A stretch of 64,000 nt of DNA from an uncultured Eubacterium sp. (GTDB taxonomy: Bacteria; Bacillota; Clostridia; Lachnospirales; Lachnospiraceae). Where the stretch lies: NCBI GenBank assembly GCA_947088865.1, contig CAMUHY010000009.1, positions 1-64,000 of the forward strand. The letters run 5' to 3'. Shown piece after piece: positions 1 through 7,908 of this stretch. A program made the translations under genes and the position numbers. Within the stretch, counting starts at the first letter, position 1; the number at the start of each line of letters is the position of its first letter. A model generated the notes under the pieces. The model saw only the letters and a list, made by a program, of their open reading frames with translations. It searched no databases and had not been told where the DNA came from.

Positions 1-300
1 AATGGATAAATGAAAAGGTTAATTTAAAATTGAATGTTAAGATAAAAAGTGAACTCAGTTCAAAAAGTAAATTACAAATGGATAAATGAAAAGATGAATT
101 TAAAATTAAATGTTAAAATAAAAAGTGAACTCAGTTCAAAAAGTAAATAGTAAATAGATAAATGAAAAGCTAATTTAAAATTGAATGTTAAGATAAAAAG
201 TGAACTGAGTTCAAAAAATAAATTGCAAATGGATAAATGAAAAGATGAATTTAAAATTAAATAGAAAGATAAAAAGTGAACTCAGTTCAAAATATAAACC
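1..300. repeat. Tandem array of four 75-76 bp repeats carrying a 13-bp palindrome
   Basis: Units start at 1, 77, 153 and 228 (periods 76, 76, 75). Each begins AATGGATAAATGAAAAG (one variant AATAGATAAATG) and carries the 13-bp palindrome TGAACT-C/G-AGTTCA at 50-62, 126-138, 201-213 and 277-289. The palindrome arms are invariant while the AT-rich spacer drifts. The array reaches the window edge, so the copy number is a minimum. Regularly spaced palindromes suggest protein-binding sites (regulator, iteron or partition-like), but no partner gene is visible nearby. Confidence 0.85.
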
Positions 301-324
301 ATATAATATATGGAAACATATGTT
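299..324. repeat. Two small palindromes after the tandem array
   Basis: CCATATA-A-TATATGG at 299-313 is a perfect inverted repeat, followed closely by the palindrome AACATATGTT at 315-324. They sit at the 3' edge of the tandem array. Their function is unknown; in such AT-rich DNA the second could be chance. Confidence 0.5.
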
Positions 325-720
325 CAAAAAGTATAAAAAACCTTAATATAATATTTATATTTTTAAAATATAAACAAATTAGATAATTAAAAAGTTTTAA
401 AATATTAAATGCAATAATTGACCTTTATAAAAAATAGCTATAAAATATACAAATAAGGTAGTTAAGGCTTATTTGTAATTAAAACAATTTATAAAAATTG
501 CTTTATTAACTGTTCATAACCTTATTGCTATATTAAAGTGTATTAAAGTATTTTAGCAAAAATTTATATGATTGCAAAATAGGTGGTTTTTCTTTGTTTA
601 AGAAAGAAAATATTTGCCTAATAAGGTTAAATTATATAAATTAAGAAAAAGAGAAGAAGATTAGGGTGAAAAATAATGCTGATACACTTATTATTTCACA
701 AACAAGTTTGTTACCTATTT
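325..720. other. AT-rich intergenic stretch
   Basis: About 400 bp of very AT-rich DNA between the tandem array and the inverted repeat before the aminotransferase. No gene or RNA could be recognised. Several TATAAT-like hexamers occur but none has a convincing -35 partner. Confidence 0.5.
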
Positions 721-723
721 GTG

Positions 724-822
724 CCGAAGCGTCACAAATAAGGCTTGATGCGACAATAGAAATCGCCTATGCAACTGCTTTAGCAGTTTTTTCTATTGCG
801 CAATTCCTACGCTACGCTTCGG
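724..822. repeat. Nested inverted repeat (cruciform or RNA hairpin) upstream of the aminotransferase
   Basis: Three nested arms share one centre: CCGAAGCGT (724-732) with ACGCTTCGG (814-822), CAATAGAAA (754-762) with TTTCTATTG (790-798), and AACTGC (773-778) with GCAGTT (783-788). The element is more GC-rich than its surroundings and ends 14 bp before the aminotransferase start codon, just upstream of its GGAGG. A partial relative, TTGATGCAACAATAGAAATC, occurs near 48,231, so this may be a mobile miniature element. A regulatory leader hairpin is the alternative. Confidence 0.7.
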
Positions 823-836
823 AATGGAGGATTTTT

Positions 837-2030
837 ATGTTGATATCAGATAAAATGTATGAATTAGGAAGTAAAAGGTCTGTTATTCGAGATTTATTTG
901 AATATGGAAAAATGAGAGTTAAAGAAGTAGGAACTGAAAATGTATATGATTTCAGTTTAGGAAATCCTACTGTTCCAGCTCCAGACTGTGTTAATGAAAC
1001 AATAGTAGAACTTACAAAAGAGTTGGACTCTATTTCTTTGCATGGATATACATCTGCACAGGGAGATTTAGAGACTAGACAAGCAATAGCTAATTATTTA
1101 AATGATACATATATGACAGATTTTAAGGCAGATAATTTTTATATAACTGTTGGAGCTGCCGCTTCACTTAGTATCGTTTTAAGAGCATTAACAGTGTCAC
1201 CAGAAGATGAGATTATAGCGATTGCACCATTTTTCCCTGAATATTCAGTATTTGTAACGTCAGCAGGTGCAAAATTTAGAATGGTGCCACCAGATACAGA
1301 TGCATTTCAAATTTGTTTTGAAGAGCTTGAAAAAATTATCAATGTTAATACAAAAGCGATTATTATAAATTCTCCAAATAATCCATCGGGTGCTGTATAT
1401 AGCGAAGATACGATTATTAAACTTGCTAATTTATTAAAGAAAAAATCGAAAGAAATAGGACATGAAATATTTATTATAAGCGATGAACCATATAGGGAAA
1501 TTGTGTATGATGGAGTTTTTGTTCCATATGTCACAAAATATTATGACAATACAATTGTTTGTTATTCTTATAGTAAATCTTTATCACTTCCAGGTGAACG
1601 AATAGGATTTGTGTTAGTTCCAGATGAAGTAGTTGAAAGTAAACGTTTATATGCTGCTGTGGCGGGGGCTGGAAGGGCGCTTGGCTATGTATGCGCACCA
1701 AGTATGTTCCAAAAAGTTATTGTTAAATGTATAGGGCAAACAGGTGATATTAATATTTATAAGAAAAATCGTGATATTTTATATGATGGATTGACGAAAT
1801 TAGGCTATGAATGTTTTAAACCGACAGGTGCATTTTATATGTTTGTAAAGGCATTAGAAGCAAGTGATGAAGCATTTTGTAATAAAGCTAAAGAGGAGGA
1901 CTTATTATTAGTACCTGCGACAGGTTTTGGTTGTCCAGGTTATGTAAGAATTTCTTATTGTGTTGATGAAGAAATGATAAAACGTTCATTTGCTGCTTTT
2001 AAAAGATTAAAGGAAAAATATAATAATTGA
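837..2030 (+). CDS. Pyridoxal-phosphate aminotransferase, class I/II (AspC-like)
   Basis: The 397-residue product has the fold type I aminotransferase landmarks: NSPNNPSG for cofactor and substrate contacts, SDEPYRE with the pyridine-binding Asp, and YSYSKSLSLPGER with the Schiff-base lysine near residue 246. It should transfer amino groups between an amino acid, probably aspartate or aromatic, and a 2-oxo acid in the cytosol; the exact substrate cannot be read from sequence. The frame is open back to 666, but that extension runs through an inverted repeat. The ATG at 837 follows GGAGG with good spacing and gives the usual family length. The gene stands alone and is followed by a degenerate copy of the window's dispersed repeat. 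Confidence 0.88.
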   Translation: MLISDKMYELGSKRSVIRDLFEYGKMRVKEVGTENVYDFSLGNPTVPAPDCVNETIVELTKELDSISLHGYTSAQGDLETRQAIANYLNDTYMTDFKADNFYITVGAAASLSIVLRALTVSPEDEIIAIAPFFPEYSVFVTSAGAKFRMVPPDTDAFQICFEELEKIINVNTKAIIINSPNNPSGAVYSEDTIIKLANLLKKKSKEIGHEIFIISDEPYREIVYDGVFVPYVTKYYDNTIVCYSYSKSLSLPGERIGFVLVPDEVVESKRLYAAVAGAGRALGYVCAPSMFQKVIVKCIGQTGDINIYKKNRDILYDGLTKLGYECFKPTGAFYMFVKALEASDEAFCNKAKEEDLLLVPATGFGCPGYVRISYCVDEEMIKRSFAAFKRLKEKYNN

Positions 2031-2034
2031 TTTT

Positions 2035-2163
2035 TTAACCTTATCAAGGAAGTTCATCACTTCAATGTTGCAAAGGCATAAGTTAGAAGGGGGATTTGCA
2101 TTGCGACAGTAGCTAGGCGATTTAAGCAAGCAGTGTAGCGGATTACAAATATCCGCTCAATTA
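2035..2163 (+). repeat. Dispersed repeat, degenerate near full-length copy
   Basis: Starts TTAACCTTATCAAGGAAG and ends near ATCCGCT, matching both ends of the full copy at 17546. The middle keeps AATGTTGCAAAGGCATAAG but has diverged. It lies directly downstream of the aminotransferase. Confidence 0.7.
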
Positions 2164-2227
2164 AAAATAAATGGGTATAGTATTTATTAAACTTTGTATA
2201 AATAAAAAATTTTAAGGAGAAAATACA

Positions 2228-2767
2228 ATGAATTTTGATGATGTAATAAATCAACGTAGAAGTATCAGAAATTATAAAAAAGCAGAACCTATTGAAAAAA
2301 AAGAGATAGAGCAAATGATTGAAGCTGCACTTATGGCGCCATCGTGGAAAAATTCAGAGACTGCTCGATATTATGTTGCTTTATCAGAGCAATATATAAA
2401 AACAGTTATGGAATGTCTGCCAGAATTTAATCAAAGAAATTCTTTGAATGCTGGCGCATTTGTTGTGACAACATTTAAAAAGAATATATCTGGATTTGAT
2501 AATGAGGGAAACCCTGTAAATGAAGTTGGACAAGGCTGGGGGTGTTACGATTTGGGATTAGCTAACGAAAACTTTGTTTTGAAAGCAGCACAGATGAGAT
2601 ATGGAACATTGATAATGGGAATTAGAGACAGTAAAAAATTAAGGGAAATATTTAGTATTCCAGAGAGTGAAGAAGTTGTTGCAGTAATTGCTGTGGGTAA
2701 AGCTGAGGTGTTGCCTGTGGCACCAAAAAGACGAGAATGGTCAGCGGTTGCAAAATTTTTTGAATAA
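2228..2767 (+). CDS. Nitroreductase-family FMN oxidoreductase
   Basis: This 179-residue protein matches the small clostridial nitroreductase type. It opens with the RRSIRNYK flavin-phosphate motif (about residues 10-17), followed by a helix with ALMAPSWKNSE, and its second half holds the GWGCYDLGLANENFVLKAA segment and a C-terminal VIAVGK strand. Such proteins bind FMN as dimers and reduce nitro, quinone or other electron-poor compounds with NAD(P)H. The start follows AAGGAGA. The SUKH protein begins 17 bp after the stop, so the two may be co-transcribed. The physiological substrate is unknown. Confidence 0.87.
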   Translation: MNFDDVINQRRSIRNYKKAEPIEKKEIEQMIEAALMAPSWKNSETARYYVALSEQYIKTVMECLPEFNQRNSLNAGAFVVTTFKKNISGFDNEGNPVNEVGQGWGCYDLGLANENFVLKAAQMRYGTLIMGIRDSKKLREIFSIPESEEVVAVIAVGKAEVLPVAPKRREWSAVAKFFE

Positions 2768-2784
2768 TTAAAAGGTAATAGAGT

Positions 2785-3366
2785 ATGACATATAAAGAAT
2801 ATCAGCAATATATGAAATGTTTTTTTGAACAGTATTATCAAAAACTTTCTCAAAATGAATGTAGCATTAAGCTTCCTCTTGATGAGTATGAAAAAGAGAT
2901 GTGGAGTGATGATGCCAACCCAAAGGAAGAATGGAAAAAATGGAAGTTGGTTCCAGCTACAATTAGTGAAAAAGAAATAGAAGACTTAGAAAAAGAAATA
3001 GCTGTAAAGCTGCCATTTTCTTTAAAAGCATTCTTAACGATGTATTATCATTATTTTGAATATCCAATTGGACGCAATCCATTTTCAAATCATTTTGAGG
3101 CTATAAACAATGCTTGGAATCCGATACTTGTCCGATATGGATATTTACCGTTTACATGGGATAAAGATGGTTATTATATTCGCTGCATAAAGTTAGAACA
3201 AATGCCAGATGAAGAAAAGTGTGGTATTTATCAAATTGACCATGAAATATTGTTTGATTTTGATGAGGAAACTGTTGAAAAACAGCAAATAGATAAAAAT
3301 ATGCAATTTATTTCAGAAAATTTGATTACATATCTGGATGAAATTTTAAATGATAAGGTATTGTAA
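2785..3366 (+). CDS. SMI1/KNR4 (SUKH) family protein
   Basis: 193 residues. The core resembles the SUKH fold: a tryptophan-rich start (EEWKKWKLVPATISEKEIEDLE), then LPFSLKAFLTMYYHY, the pattern of an acidic helix followed by LP-x-S-x-K-x-F-L. SUKH proteins are often immunity proteins to contact-dependent or polymorphic toxins, but many orphan members have no known partner. No toxin gene is adjacent, so an immunity role is only a family-level possibility. It follows the nitroreductase by 17 bp with a weak AAAGGTAA ribosome binding site. A strong terminator lies just downstream. Confidence 0.72.
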   Translation: MTYKEYQQYMKCFFEQYYQKLSQNECSIKLPLDEYEKEMWSDDANPKEEWKKWKLVPATISEKEIEDLEKEIAVKLPFSLKAFLTMYYHYFEYPIGRNPFSNHFEAINNAWNPILVRYGYLPFTWDKDGYYIRCIKLEQMPDEEKCGIYQIDHEILFDFDEETVEKQQIDKNMQFISENLITYLDEILNDKVL

Positions 3367-3368
3367 TG

Positions 3369-3434
3369 AAAAAATCAGTATAAGATATAGTTAAATTTAT
3401 GTTAATATATGCTATATCTTGTACTGATTTTTAT
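3369..3434. terminator. Bidirectional intrinsic terminator
   Basis: AAAAATCAGTA and AAGATATAG pair with CTATATCTT and TACTGATTTTTA across an AT-rich loop, with T-runs on both sides. It lies between the SUKH gene and the convergent MATE gene and can serve both. Confidence 0.8.
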
Positions 3435-3524
3435 TTTATATAATAATTTTATAAATGGTAATTCATTTTATTAAGAAAGTAGTAAATGAAATTACAAATA
3501 TTTATTTTACTGTGAAAAAATGAA

Positions 3525-4871
3525 TTATAAAACTTGCTTTATTAATTGTTGACGTTTTTTACTGCTAAGTAGTGGTATAGATAGTAATATTGCTTTACAT
3601 ATATTATCTGCAATCATACAGTACCATACTGCTGTAAGGTCTAATTGCCATATATTGACACATAGAAAAGTAAATAATATACGTACACCCCACATTCCAA
3701 ATGCTTCAACTATAAAAGAGTAATGTGTTTTTCCAAGACCATAATAAATACCTTGTGAAACGACCATAAGACCAAAGAAAGGTTCTGAAAATGCAACAAG
3801 TTTAAGCATTTTGGCTCCAATTAAAACAATTTGTTCACTGTTCGTAAAAATACGCATCAATGGCGTTGCAATAAAAAATAACAGTGTGCCGCTGGTCAAC
3901 ATTATTAAAATTGTTACAATAATACTAAGAGAACAAATTGTTTCAAATTTCTTTTGATTTCCTTCCCCTAATGATATTCCTATAAGTGTTGATGTTGCAG
4001 TTCTAAGTCCATAACCAGAAGTATAAAAAATGGTTTCGGCAGTAACTGCAATAGAATGTGCAGCAAAAGTAGTAGTTCCCATGCTTGATACCATTCCAGC
4101 AAATACAATATAACCAAAGCTTGATACAAGCCCTGTTCCTAAAACAGGAATACTTATATTAGCACATGCTTTTAATATAGCAAAATCAGGTTTGAGTGTC
4201 TTAAAATGCCAATTTAAAAATGTGTTATGTTGATATGCAATAAACATAAATATGCCGCCAAATGTATAAGAGATAGCAGAAGCAATGGCTGCGCCTGTAA
4301 CACCCATATTGAATCCATATATGAATATCCCATTTAGTACAGCATTAAGAATATTGCTTCCTATGCTGATAAACATAGGTGTCTTTGTATCTTTTGTTCC
4401 TCTTATAGCAGCTCCCATAATATAATTTATTGAACGAAAAATTAAAGGCAGGCTGATTATGAAAAAATATCTGCTTGCTTCTGCTTGGACAGCAGGTTCA
4501 GCGCCCATCCAAACAGGAATATAAGGACTTAATAGAATACATATAAATTCAATAATTATTCCGCTTATAACACTAATTAGAAATGCTTGACGAGATATTT
4601 TTTGTATCATTGAGCAGTCGTTACTGCCAAGCGCTCTTGATATCAATGCAAGTATACCTACGCCAAAAGCTGAAAAAGTGCTTCCTATTAACCACGTTAT
4701 AGTTGTTGTTACACTGACAGCGGCAGTTGCTTGTTCGCCAAGTCGTCCTACCATAGCAGTATCTATATACTGAAGCAATATGGAAAGTAGTTGTTCTATT
4801 ATAGTGGGTATAGATAAAGTAATTAATGCTTTAAATAGTTCTTTTTGGAATGAATTTATTTTATATTTCAT
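3525..4871 (-). CDS. MATE-family multidrug/cation efflux transporter
   Basis: 448 residues with about twelve hydrophobic helices in two homologous halves. MATE hallmarks include an early SIPTIIEQLLSILLQYIDTA segment, then MVGRLG, and the symmetric second-half repeat beginning NISIPVLGTG. Such pumps export cationic drugs or metabolites across the cytoplasmic membrane using a Na+ or H+ gradient. The frame stays open to 4922, but the ATG at 4871 sits after GGAG with proper spacing, and the 17 residues before it are not MATE-like. It is monocistronic, with no linked regulator; the substrate is unknown. Confidence 0.88.
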   Translation of the reverse strand: MKYKINSFQKELFKALITLSIPTIIEQLLSILLQYIDTAMVGRLGEQATAAVSVTTTITWLIGSTFSAFGVGILALISRALGSNDCSMIQKISRQAFLISVISGIIIEFICILLSPYIPVWMGAEPAVQAEASRYFFIISLPLIFRSINYIMGAAIRGTKDTKTPMFISIGSNILNAVLNGIFIYGFNMGVTGAAIASAISYTFGGIFMFIAYQHNTFLNWHFKTLKPDFAILKACANISIPVLGTGLVSSFGYIVFAGMVSSMGTTTFAAHSIAVTAETIFYTSGYGLRTATSTLIGISLGEGNQKKFETICSLSIIVTILIMLTSGTLLFFIATPLMRIFTNSEQIVLIGAKMLKLVAFSEPFFGLMVVSQGIYYGLGKTHYSFIVEAFGMWGVRILFTFLCVNIWQLDLTAVWYCMIADNICKAILLSIPLLSSKKRQQLIKQVL

Positions 4872-5111
4872 TTGAAATCTCCACATTGTAGTGTAAATTT
4901 TGCTGTGGTTATTATATATCATTTTAAATTATGTAGCAAGAAGGCTCCTGCCGCTTCTAAAGTAAAGATGAATTATTCTATCCTCAATATTATTAGTAAA
5001 AGCAATTATATAATAATAAAAGATTTTTATAGTATATCAAAAAATGAATTGTAAAAATGAATAAGCAAATAGCCTTAATTTCATAATATAAATGTATTAC
5101 TGTTTTTTTGT

Positions 5112-5127
5112 GTTAGTTTTTACTAAC
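5112..5127. promoter_or_regulatory. DtxR-type palindromic operator upstream of the DUF3793 gene
   Basis: GTTAGT-TTTT-ACTAAC is a perfect 6-4-6 inverted repeat 17 bp before the DUF3793 start codon. The same palindrome occurs at 7553-7568 (feoA) and 8166-8181 (feoB). A DtxR/MntR-type regulator is encoded less than 1 kb away, so it is the inferred binder. Confidence 0.68.
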
Positions 5128-5144
5128 TAAGAAAGGACAAAAGT

Positions 5145-5762
5145 ATGAATCAAGATATATTTGAAATGATTAAAAATAGGGATAACAATAGTTTTGAGAC
5201 ACAATTTGCATTGCAATGCAGTCCATTTATTACAGGGTTAAAAATTGCTAATTTATTTTCAATATCCATAGTGCAGCATAGTAAGTTAGAGTATATTTTA
5301 ACCGTTAGCGGCTATTCTTTTAAACAATTGTATTGTACAAAAAATAAAATTATATATTTTTTATATCATGCAAAAAAGTTAAAAGAATATTTTAAAATGG
5401 ATATTGTTAGAAAAATTCTTTATCAGTTAGGATATCCTTATAATACACATAAAGATATAAATAAGATGTTTGCTATATTTAAAGAAAAATATGTAGGATA
5501 TATGGAAGGAAAATGTAAATTTCCGCATGAAATGGGGATTTTTCTTGGTTATCCTATTGAGGATGTTATAGGGTATCTTAAAAATAATGGAAAAAATAGT
5601 ATATGTGTGGGATATTGGAAAGTTTACAAAGATAAGGAAGAAAAACAGAAGCTTTTTAAAGAATTTGAGTGTGCAAAAAATAATGTAATACGTTATTTAG
5701 CACAAGGTATAAATATGCTGGAAGTAATGCAATATTATCGTTATAAAGATACGTTTTATTAG
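5145..5762 (+). CDS. DUF3793 family protein
   Basis: 205 residues matching the clostridial DUF3793 family: a central half-conserved KMDIVRKILYQLGYP segment and the diagnostic CKFPHEMGIFLGYPIEDVIGYL motif at about residues 124-145, followed by CVGYWKVY. No catalytic role is established for the family. As far as I recall, members tend to sit near flavodoxin and ferrous-iron transport genes. Here the Feo locus is 2 kb away and the gene has the same palindromic operator as feoA and feoB, which supports an iron- or manganese-linked role. The start ATG follows AGAAAGGA. Its stop codon abuts a short copy of the dispersed repeat. Confidence 0.8.
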   Translation: MNQDIFEMIKNRDNNSFETQFALQCSPFITGLKIANLFSISIVQHSKLEYILTVSGYSFKQLYCTKNKIIYFLYHAKKLKEYFKMDIVRKILYQLGYPYNTHKDINKMFAIFKEKYVGYMEGKCKFPHEMGIFLGYPIEDVIGYLKNNGKNSICVGYWKVYKDKEEKQKLFKEFECAKNNVIRYLAQGINMLEVMQYYRYKDTFY

Positions 5763-5807
5763 TTAAGCGGATATTTGCAATCCGCTACACTACTTGATGA
5801 GATTAAA
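5763..5807 (-). repeat. Dispersed repeat, short derivative with joined ends
   Basis: Reads TTAAGCGGATATTTGCAATCCGC, then CTACACTACTTGATGAGATTAAA: the two ends of the full 160-bp element fused with the middle missing. It begins one base after the DUF3793 stop codon. Confidence 0.72.
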
Positions 5808-5812
5808 ATGCT

Positions 5813-5886
5813 AAATAGGTCTGTTGCATAAAAGAATAAATATACAATACTTTGTATTTGTTATTCTTAAAGCGACAGACCTATTT
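5813..5886. terminator. Long intrinsic terminator
   Basis: AAATAGGTCTGTTGC (from 5813) pairs with GCGACAGACCTATTT (ending about 5886); an inner AAGAATAA/TTATTCTT stem extends it. T-rich sequence follows on the plus strand. It ends the DUF3793 transcript and may act in the other direction on the convergent regulator gene. Confidence 0.8.
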
Positions 5887-5989
5887 GTTTTGTAATTATT
5901 TGTCTTAATTTTGTGATAATAATATTATTAATGTTATCTTATTTTATAAATTATTGGTGCAATTTTAAGAAATTCATTTTGTAAGATTT

Positions 5990-6355
5990 TTATTTGTTAT
6001 TAACAAAATTTTTGATAGCATTAAAACTTTCTTTGCTGATAACATGTTCGATTCGACATGCATCATCGGTAGCTGTTTTTTCATCTACACCTAATTTAAC
6101 TAACCATTTTGAAAGAAATTCATGGCGTTCATAAATCATTTCTGCAATATCACGTCCTGATTGTGTAAGTGTAATAAAACCTGCATCAGATACTATAATA
6201 TGATTTTTTTGACGAAGATTTTTCATGGCAACACTAACACTTGATTTTTTAAAACCAAGCTCATTACAGATATCAACAGAGCGAACAACAGGAAGTGACT
6301 TGCTTAATATAAGTATGGTCTCAAGATAATTTTCCGCTGATTCATTAGTTGTCAT
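5990..6355 (-). CDS. DtxR/MntR-family metal-dependent transcriptional regulator
   Basis: 121 residues: an N-terminal winged helix (SAENYLETILILSKSLPVVRS, then DICNELGFKKSSVSVAMKNL as recognition helix) and the dimerisation/metal domain with YERHEFLSKWLVKLGV followed by DACRIEHVISKESF. The His, Cys, Glu and His residues of the RHEFL and DACRIEH motifs are the usual Fe2+/Mn2+ ligands. There is no C-terminal SH3-like domain, as in short clostridial MntR/IdeR forms. With metal bound it would repress uptake genes. The matching palindromes before DUF3793, feoA and feoB are its probable sites. It lies 54 bp after the dehydrogenase gene on the same strand and may share its transcript. Confidence 0.85.
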   Translation of the reverse strand: MTTNESAENYLETILILSKSLPVVRSVDICNELGFKKSSVSVAMKNLRQKNHIIVSDAGFITLTQSGRDIAEMIYERHEFLSKWLVKLGVDEKTATDDACRIEHVISKESFNAIKNFVNNK

Positions 6356-6409
6356 ATATTAATAATTCACCTCTTTTTATAAAATTAAAAATATTAGAAA
6401 GGTTCTATA

Positions 6410-7159
6410 TTAGCTTCTTGCTGCTCCATCTACGGAAAGTACAACACCTGTTACATAACTTGCCATATCGCTTGCAAGATATAAAAAGGCATTGGCAACA
6501 TCTTCTGGTTCACCAACACGCCCTAATGGGATAGTTGCTATTAATGGTTTGATAACTTCATCTGGAAGTGCTGCAACCATATCTGTTTTTGTGACACCTG
6601 GCGCAACAGCATTTACACGGATATTATCCCTTCCTAATTCTCTGGCAAGGGATTTTGTTAATCCATTTACTGCAAATTTAGAAGTTGGGTATCCAACGCC
6701 AGAAGGCTGTCCATAAATACTAACCATAGAACTTGTATTTAAGATTACACCGCCACCTTGTGGTTTCATTACTTTTGCTGCAGACTGTGCGCAGTTAAAT
6801 ACAGCTGTTACATTAAGCTTCATAATATTATCAAAATCTTCTGGTTTATAATCATAGAGACTTGCTCTAGCAGAAATACCTGCATTGTTTACCATAATAT
6901 CGAATCTGCCAAATGTTTCTTTGGTCGTATTGACAGCTTTTTCAACCTCTTGGGCATCTTGTAAGTTTGGACATAGACCAATAACGTTGTAATCAGGGTT
7001 TAGTTCTTTTAACTTTGTAAGAGCCATATCAACTGTTTCTTGTTTAGAACCACATAAAGCAACACAAGCTCCATTGTCTAAATATGTTTTTACTATTGCA
7101 AAACCAATTCCTCTTGTACCACCAGTTACCATAGCAACTTTACCTTTTAATAATTCCAT
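6410..7159 (-). CDS. Short-chain dehydrogenase/reductase, BaiA-like
   Basis: 249 residues with the classical SDR features: TGGTRGIGFA nucleotide-binding glycine motif near residue 13, NNAGIS, catalytic Ser in NTSSMVS, YPTSKFA with the catalytic Tyr and Lys, and a C-terminal VLSVDGAARS. The overall pattern (TGGTRGIGFA, LDNGA, LKELNP, GVGYPTSK, VAPGVTKTDM, SVDGA) closely resembles BaiA 3-alpha-hydroxysteroid dehydrogenase of bile-acid 7-dehydroxylating clostridia, from memory. FabG-like 3-oxoacyl-ACP reductase is the alternative, and no other bai gene is present. The start follows GGAGG. Confidence 0.8.
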   Translation of the reverse strand: MELLKGKVAMVTGGTRGIGFAIVKTYLDNGACVALCGSKQETVDMALTKLKELNPDYNVIGLCPNLQDAQEVEKAVNTTKETFGRFDIMVNNAGISARASLYDYKPEDFDNIMKLNVTAVFNCAQSAAKVMKPQGGGVILNTSSMVSIYGQPSGVGYPTSKFAVNGLTKSLARELGRDNIRVNAVAPGVTKTDMVAALPDEVIKPLIATIPLGRVGEPEDVANAFLYLASDMASYVTGVVLSVDGAARS

Positions 7160-7237
7160 AAAAAACCTCCAAATAATATATTATACAAATAAATCCTATT
7201 TATAGAATAACACATTATAAAACATAGTCAAGTTATT

Positions 7238-7281
7238 TTAATTTCATCAAGTAGCGTAGCAAATTGTGAATATTTGTTAAC
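7238..7281 (+). repeat. Dispersed repeat, short derivative
   Basis: TTAATTTCATCAAGTAGCG followed by TAGCAAATTGTGAATATTTG: fused ends of the dispersed element, diverged. It sits 12 bp from the larger inverted copy at 7293. Confidence 0.6.
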
Positions 7282-7292
7282 ATATTTATTCG

Positions 7293-7450
7293 TTAAGCGG
7301 ATATTCGCAATCCACTATGCTACTTGCTCAAACCCTCATAGCTGCTATTGCAGCTTTTCAGTGGGAGCTAATACTCTCACTAAAACAAGCAAGTCCCCCC
7401 CACTTATGTCTTTGTAACATTGAAGTGGAGGACTTTTTTGATGAGGTTAA
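7293..7450 (-). repeat. Dispersed repeat, full-length copy (inverted)
   Basis: About 158 bp from TTAAGCGGATATTCGCAATC to GATGAGGTTAA. It contains the internal hairpins AGTGGGAG/CTCTCACT, a GCTGCTATTGCAGC hairpin, and the CCCACTT/AAGTGG pair. It lies between the dehydrogenase and feoA. Confidence 0.85.
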
Positions 7451-7536
7451 AAAAATGATGTTTTTAAACATTTTTCTTTCATAAATATTAAAACATATAT
7501 TAGAATAAATATATTAAAATATATTTAAAAAAGTAA

Positions 7537-7568
7537 TTGACAACTAATATAAGTTAGCATATACTAAC
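7537..7568 (+). promoter_or_regulatory. feoA promoter with overlapping DtxR-type operator
   Basis: TTGACA (7537-7542), a 17-bp spacer and TATACT (7560-7565) form a near-consensus promoter. The palindrome GTTAGCATATACTAAC (7553-7568) covers the whole -10 hexamer, so a bound repressor would block RNA polymerase. This is the arrangement expected for metal-responsive repression of ferrous iron uptake. Confidence 0.82.
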
Positions 7569-7576
7569 ATTAAAGC

Positions 7577-7600
7577 AGGCAGATTGTAAATATTTGCTTG
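7577..7600. repeat. Dispersed repeat, terminal hairpin fragment
   Basis: GGCAGATTGTAAATATTTGCTTG resembles the terminal hairpin of the dispersed element (GCGGAT, 7-nt loop, ATCCGC). It lies in the 5' untranslated region of feoA. It is diverged, so the assignment is tentative. Confidence 0.4.
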
Positions 7601-7680
7601 TCGGTGTCAAAAAATATGGTTAAAAAAGTAACTAGTCAAATAATTATAAGATATAATTGTAAAAGAAAAGGAGGGGTGTT

Positions 7681-7890
7681 ATGCCTTTGACAATGGCTAA
7701 ACAAGGGGAAGAATGTATAATTAAAAAAGTGGGAGGTAAGATAGAAACAAAAAAATTTTTAGAAACATTAGGATTTGTTGCGGGCTGTGTTGTAACAGTT
7801 GTATCAGAAACAGGAGGGAATCTTATTGTTCATATTAAGGATTCTAGGATAGCTATCGGCAAAGAGATGGCTAATAAAATTTTGATATAA
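7681..7890 (+). CDS. feoA: FeoA-domain protein 1
   Basis: 69 residues forming one SH3-like FeoA domain: GEECIIKKVGG, then a helix ending in FLETLGFVAGCVVTVV, and a final IAIGKEMANKILI strand. FeoA is a small cytosolic partner of FeoB, thought to modulate its GTPase or pore. This copy is the more diverged of two in tandem and lacks the usual APLGDP loop, having SETGGN instead. It starts at ATG after AGGAGGGG and is first in a feoA-feoA-feoB cluster behind a metal-regulated promoter. Confidence 0.85.
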   Translation: MPLTMAKQGEECIIKKVGGKIETKKFLETLGFVAGCVVTVVSETGGNLIVHIKDSRIAIGKEMANKILI

Positions 7891-7908
7891 AGGTAAAGGA
7901 GAATAAGC

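Noticed and set aside
1..300. CRISPR array
   Set aside because: The repeat unit is 76 bp with drifting spacers that are themselves homologous between units; there are no unique spacers and no cas genes.
666..836. N-terminal extension of the aminotransferase
   Set aside because: The extra 57 residues run through an inverted repeat, are not family-like, and a GGAGG site fits the ATG at 837.
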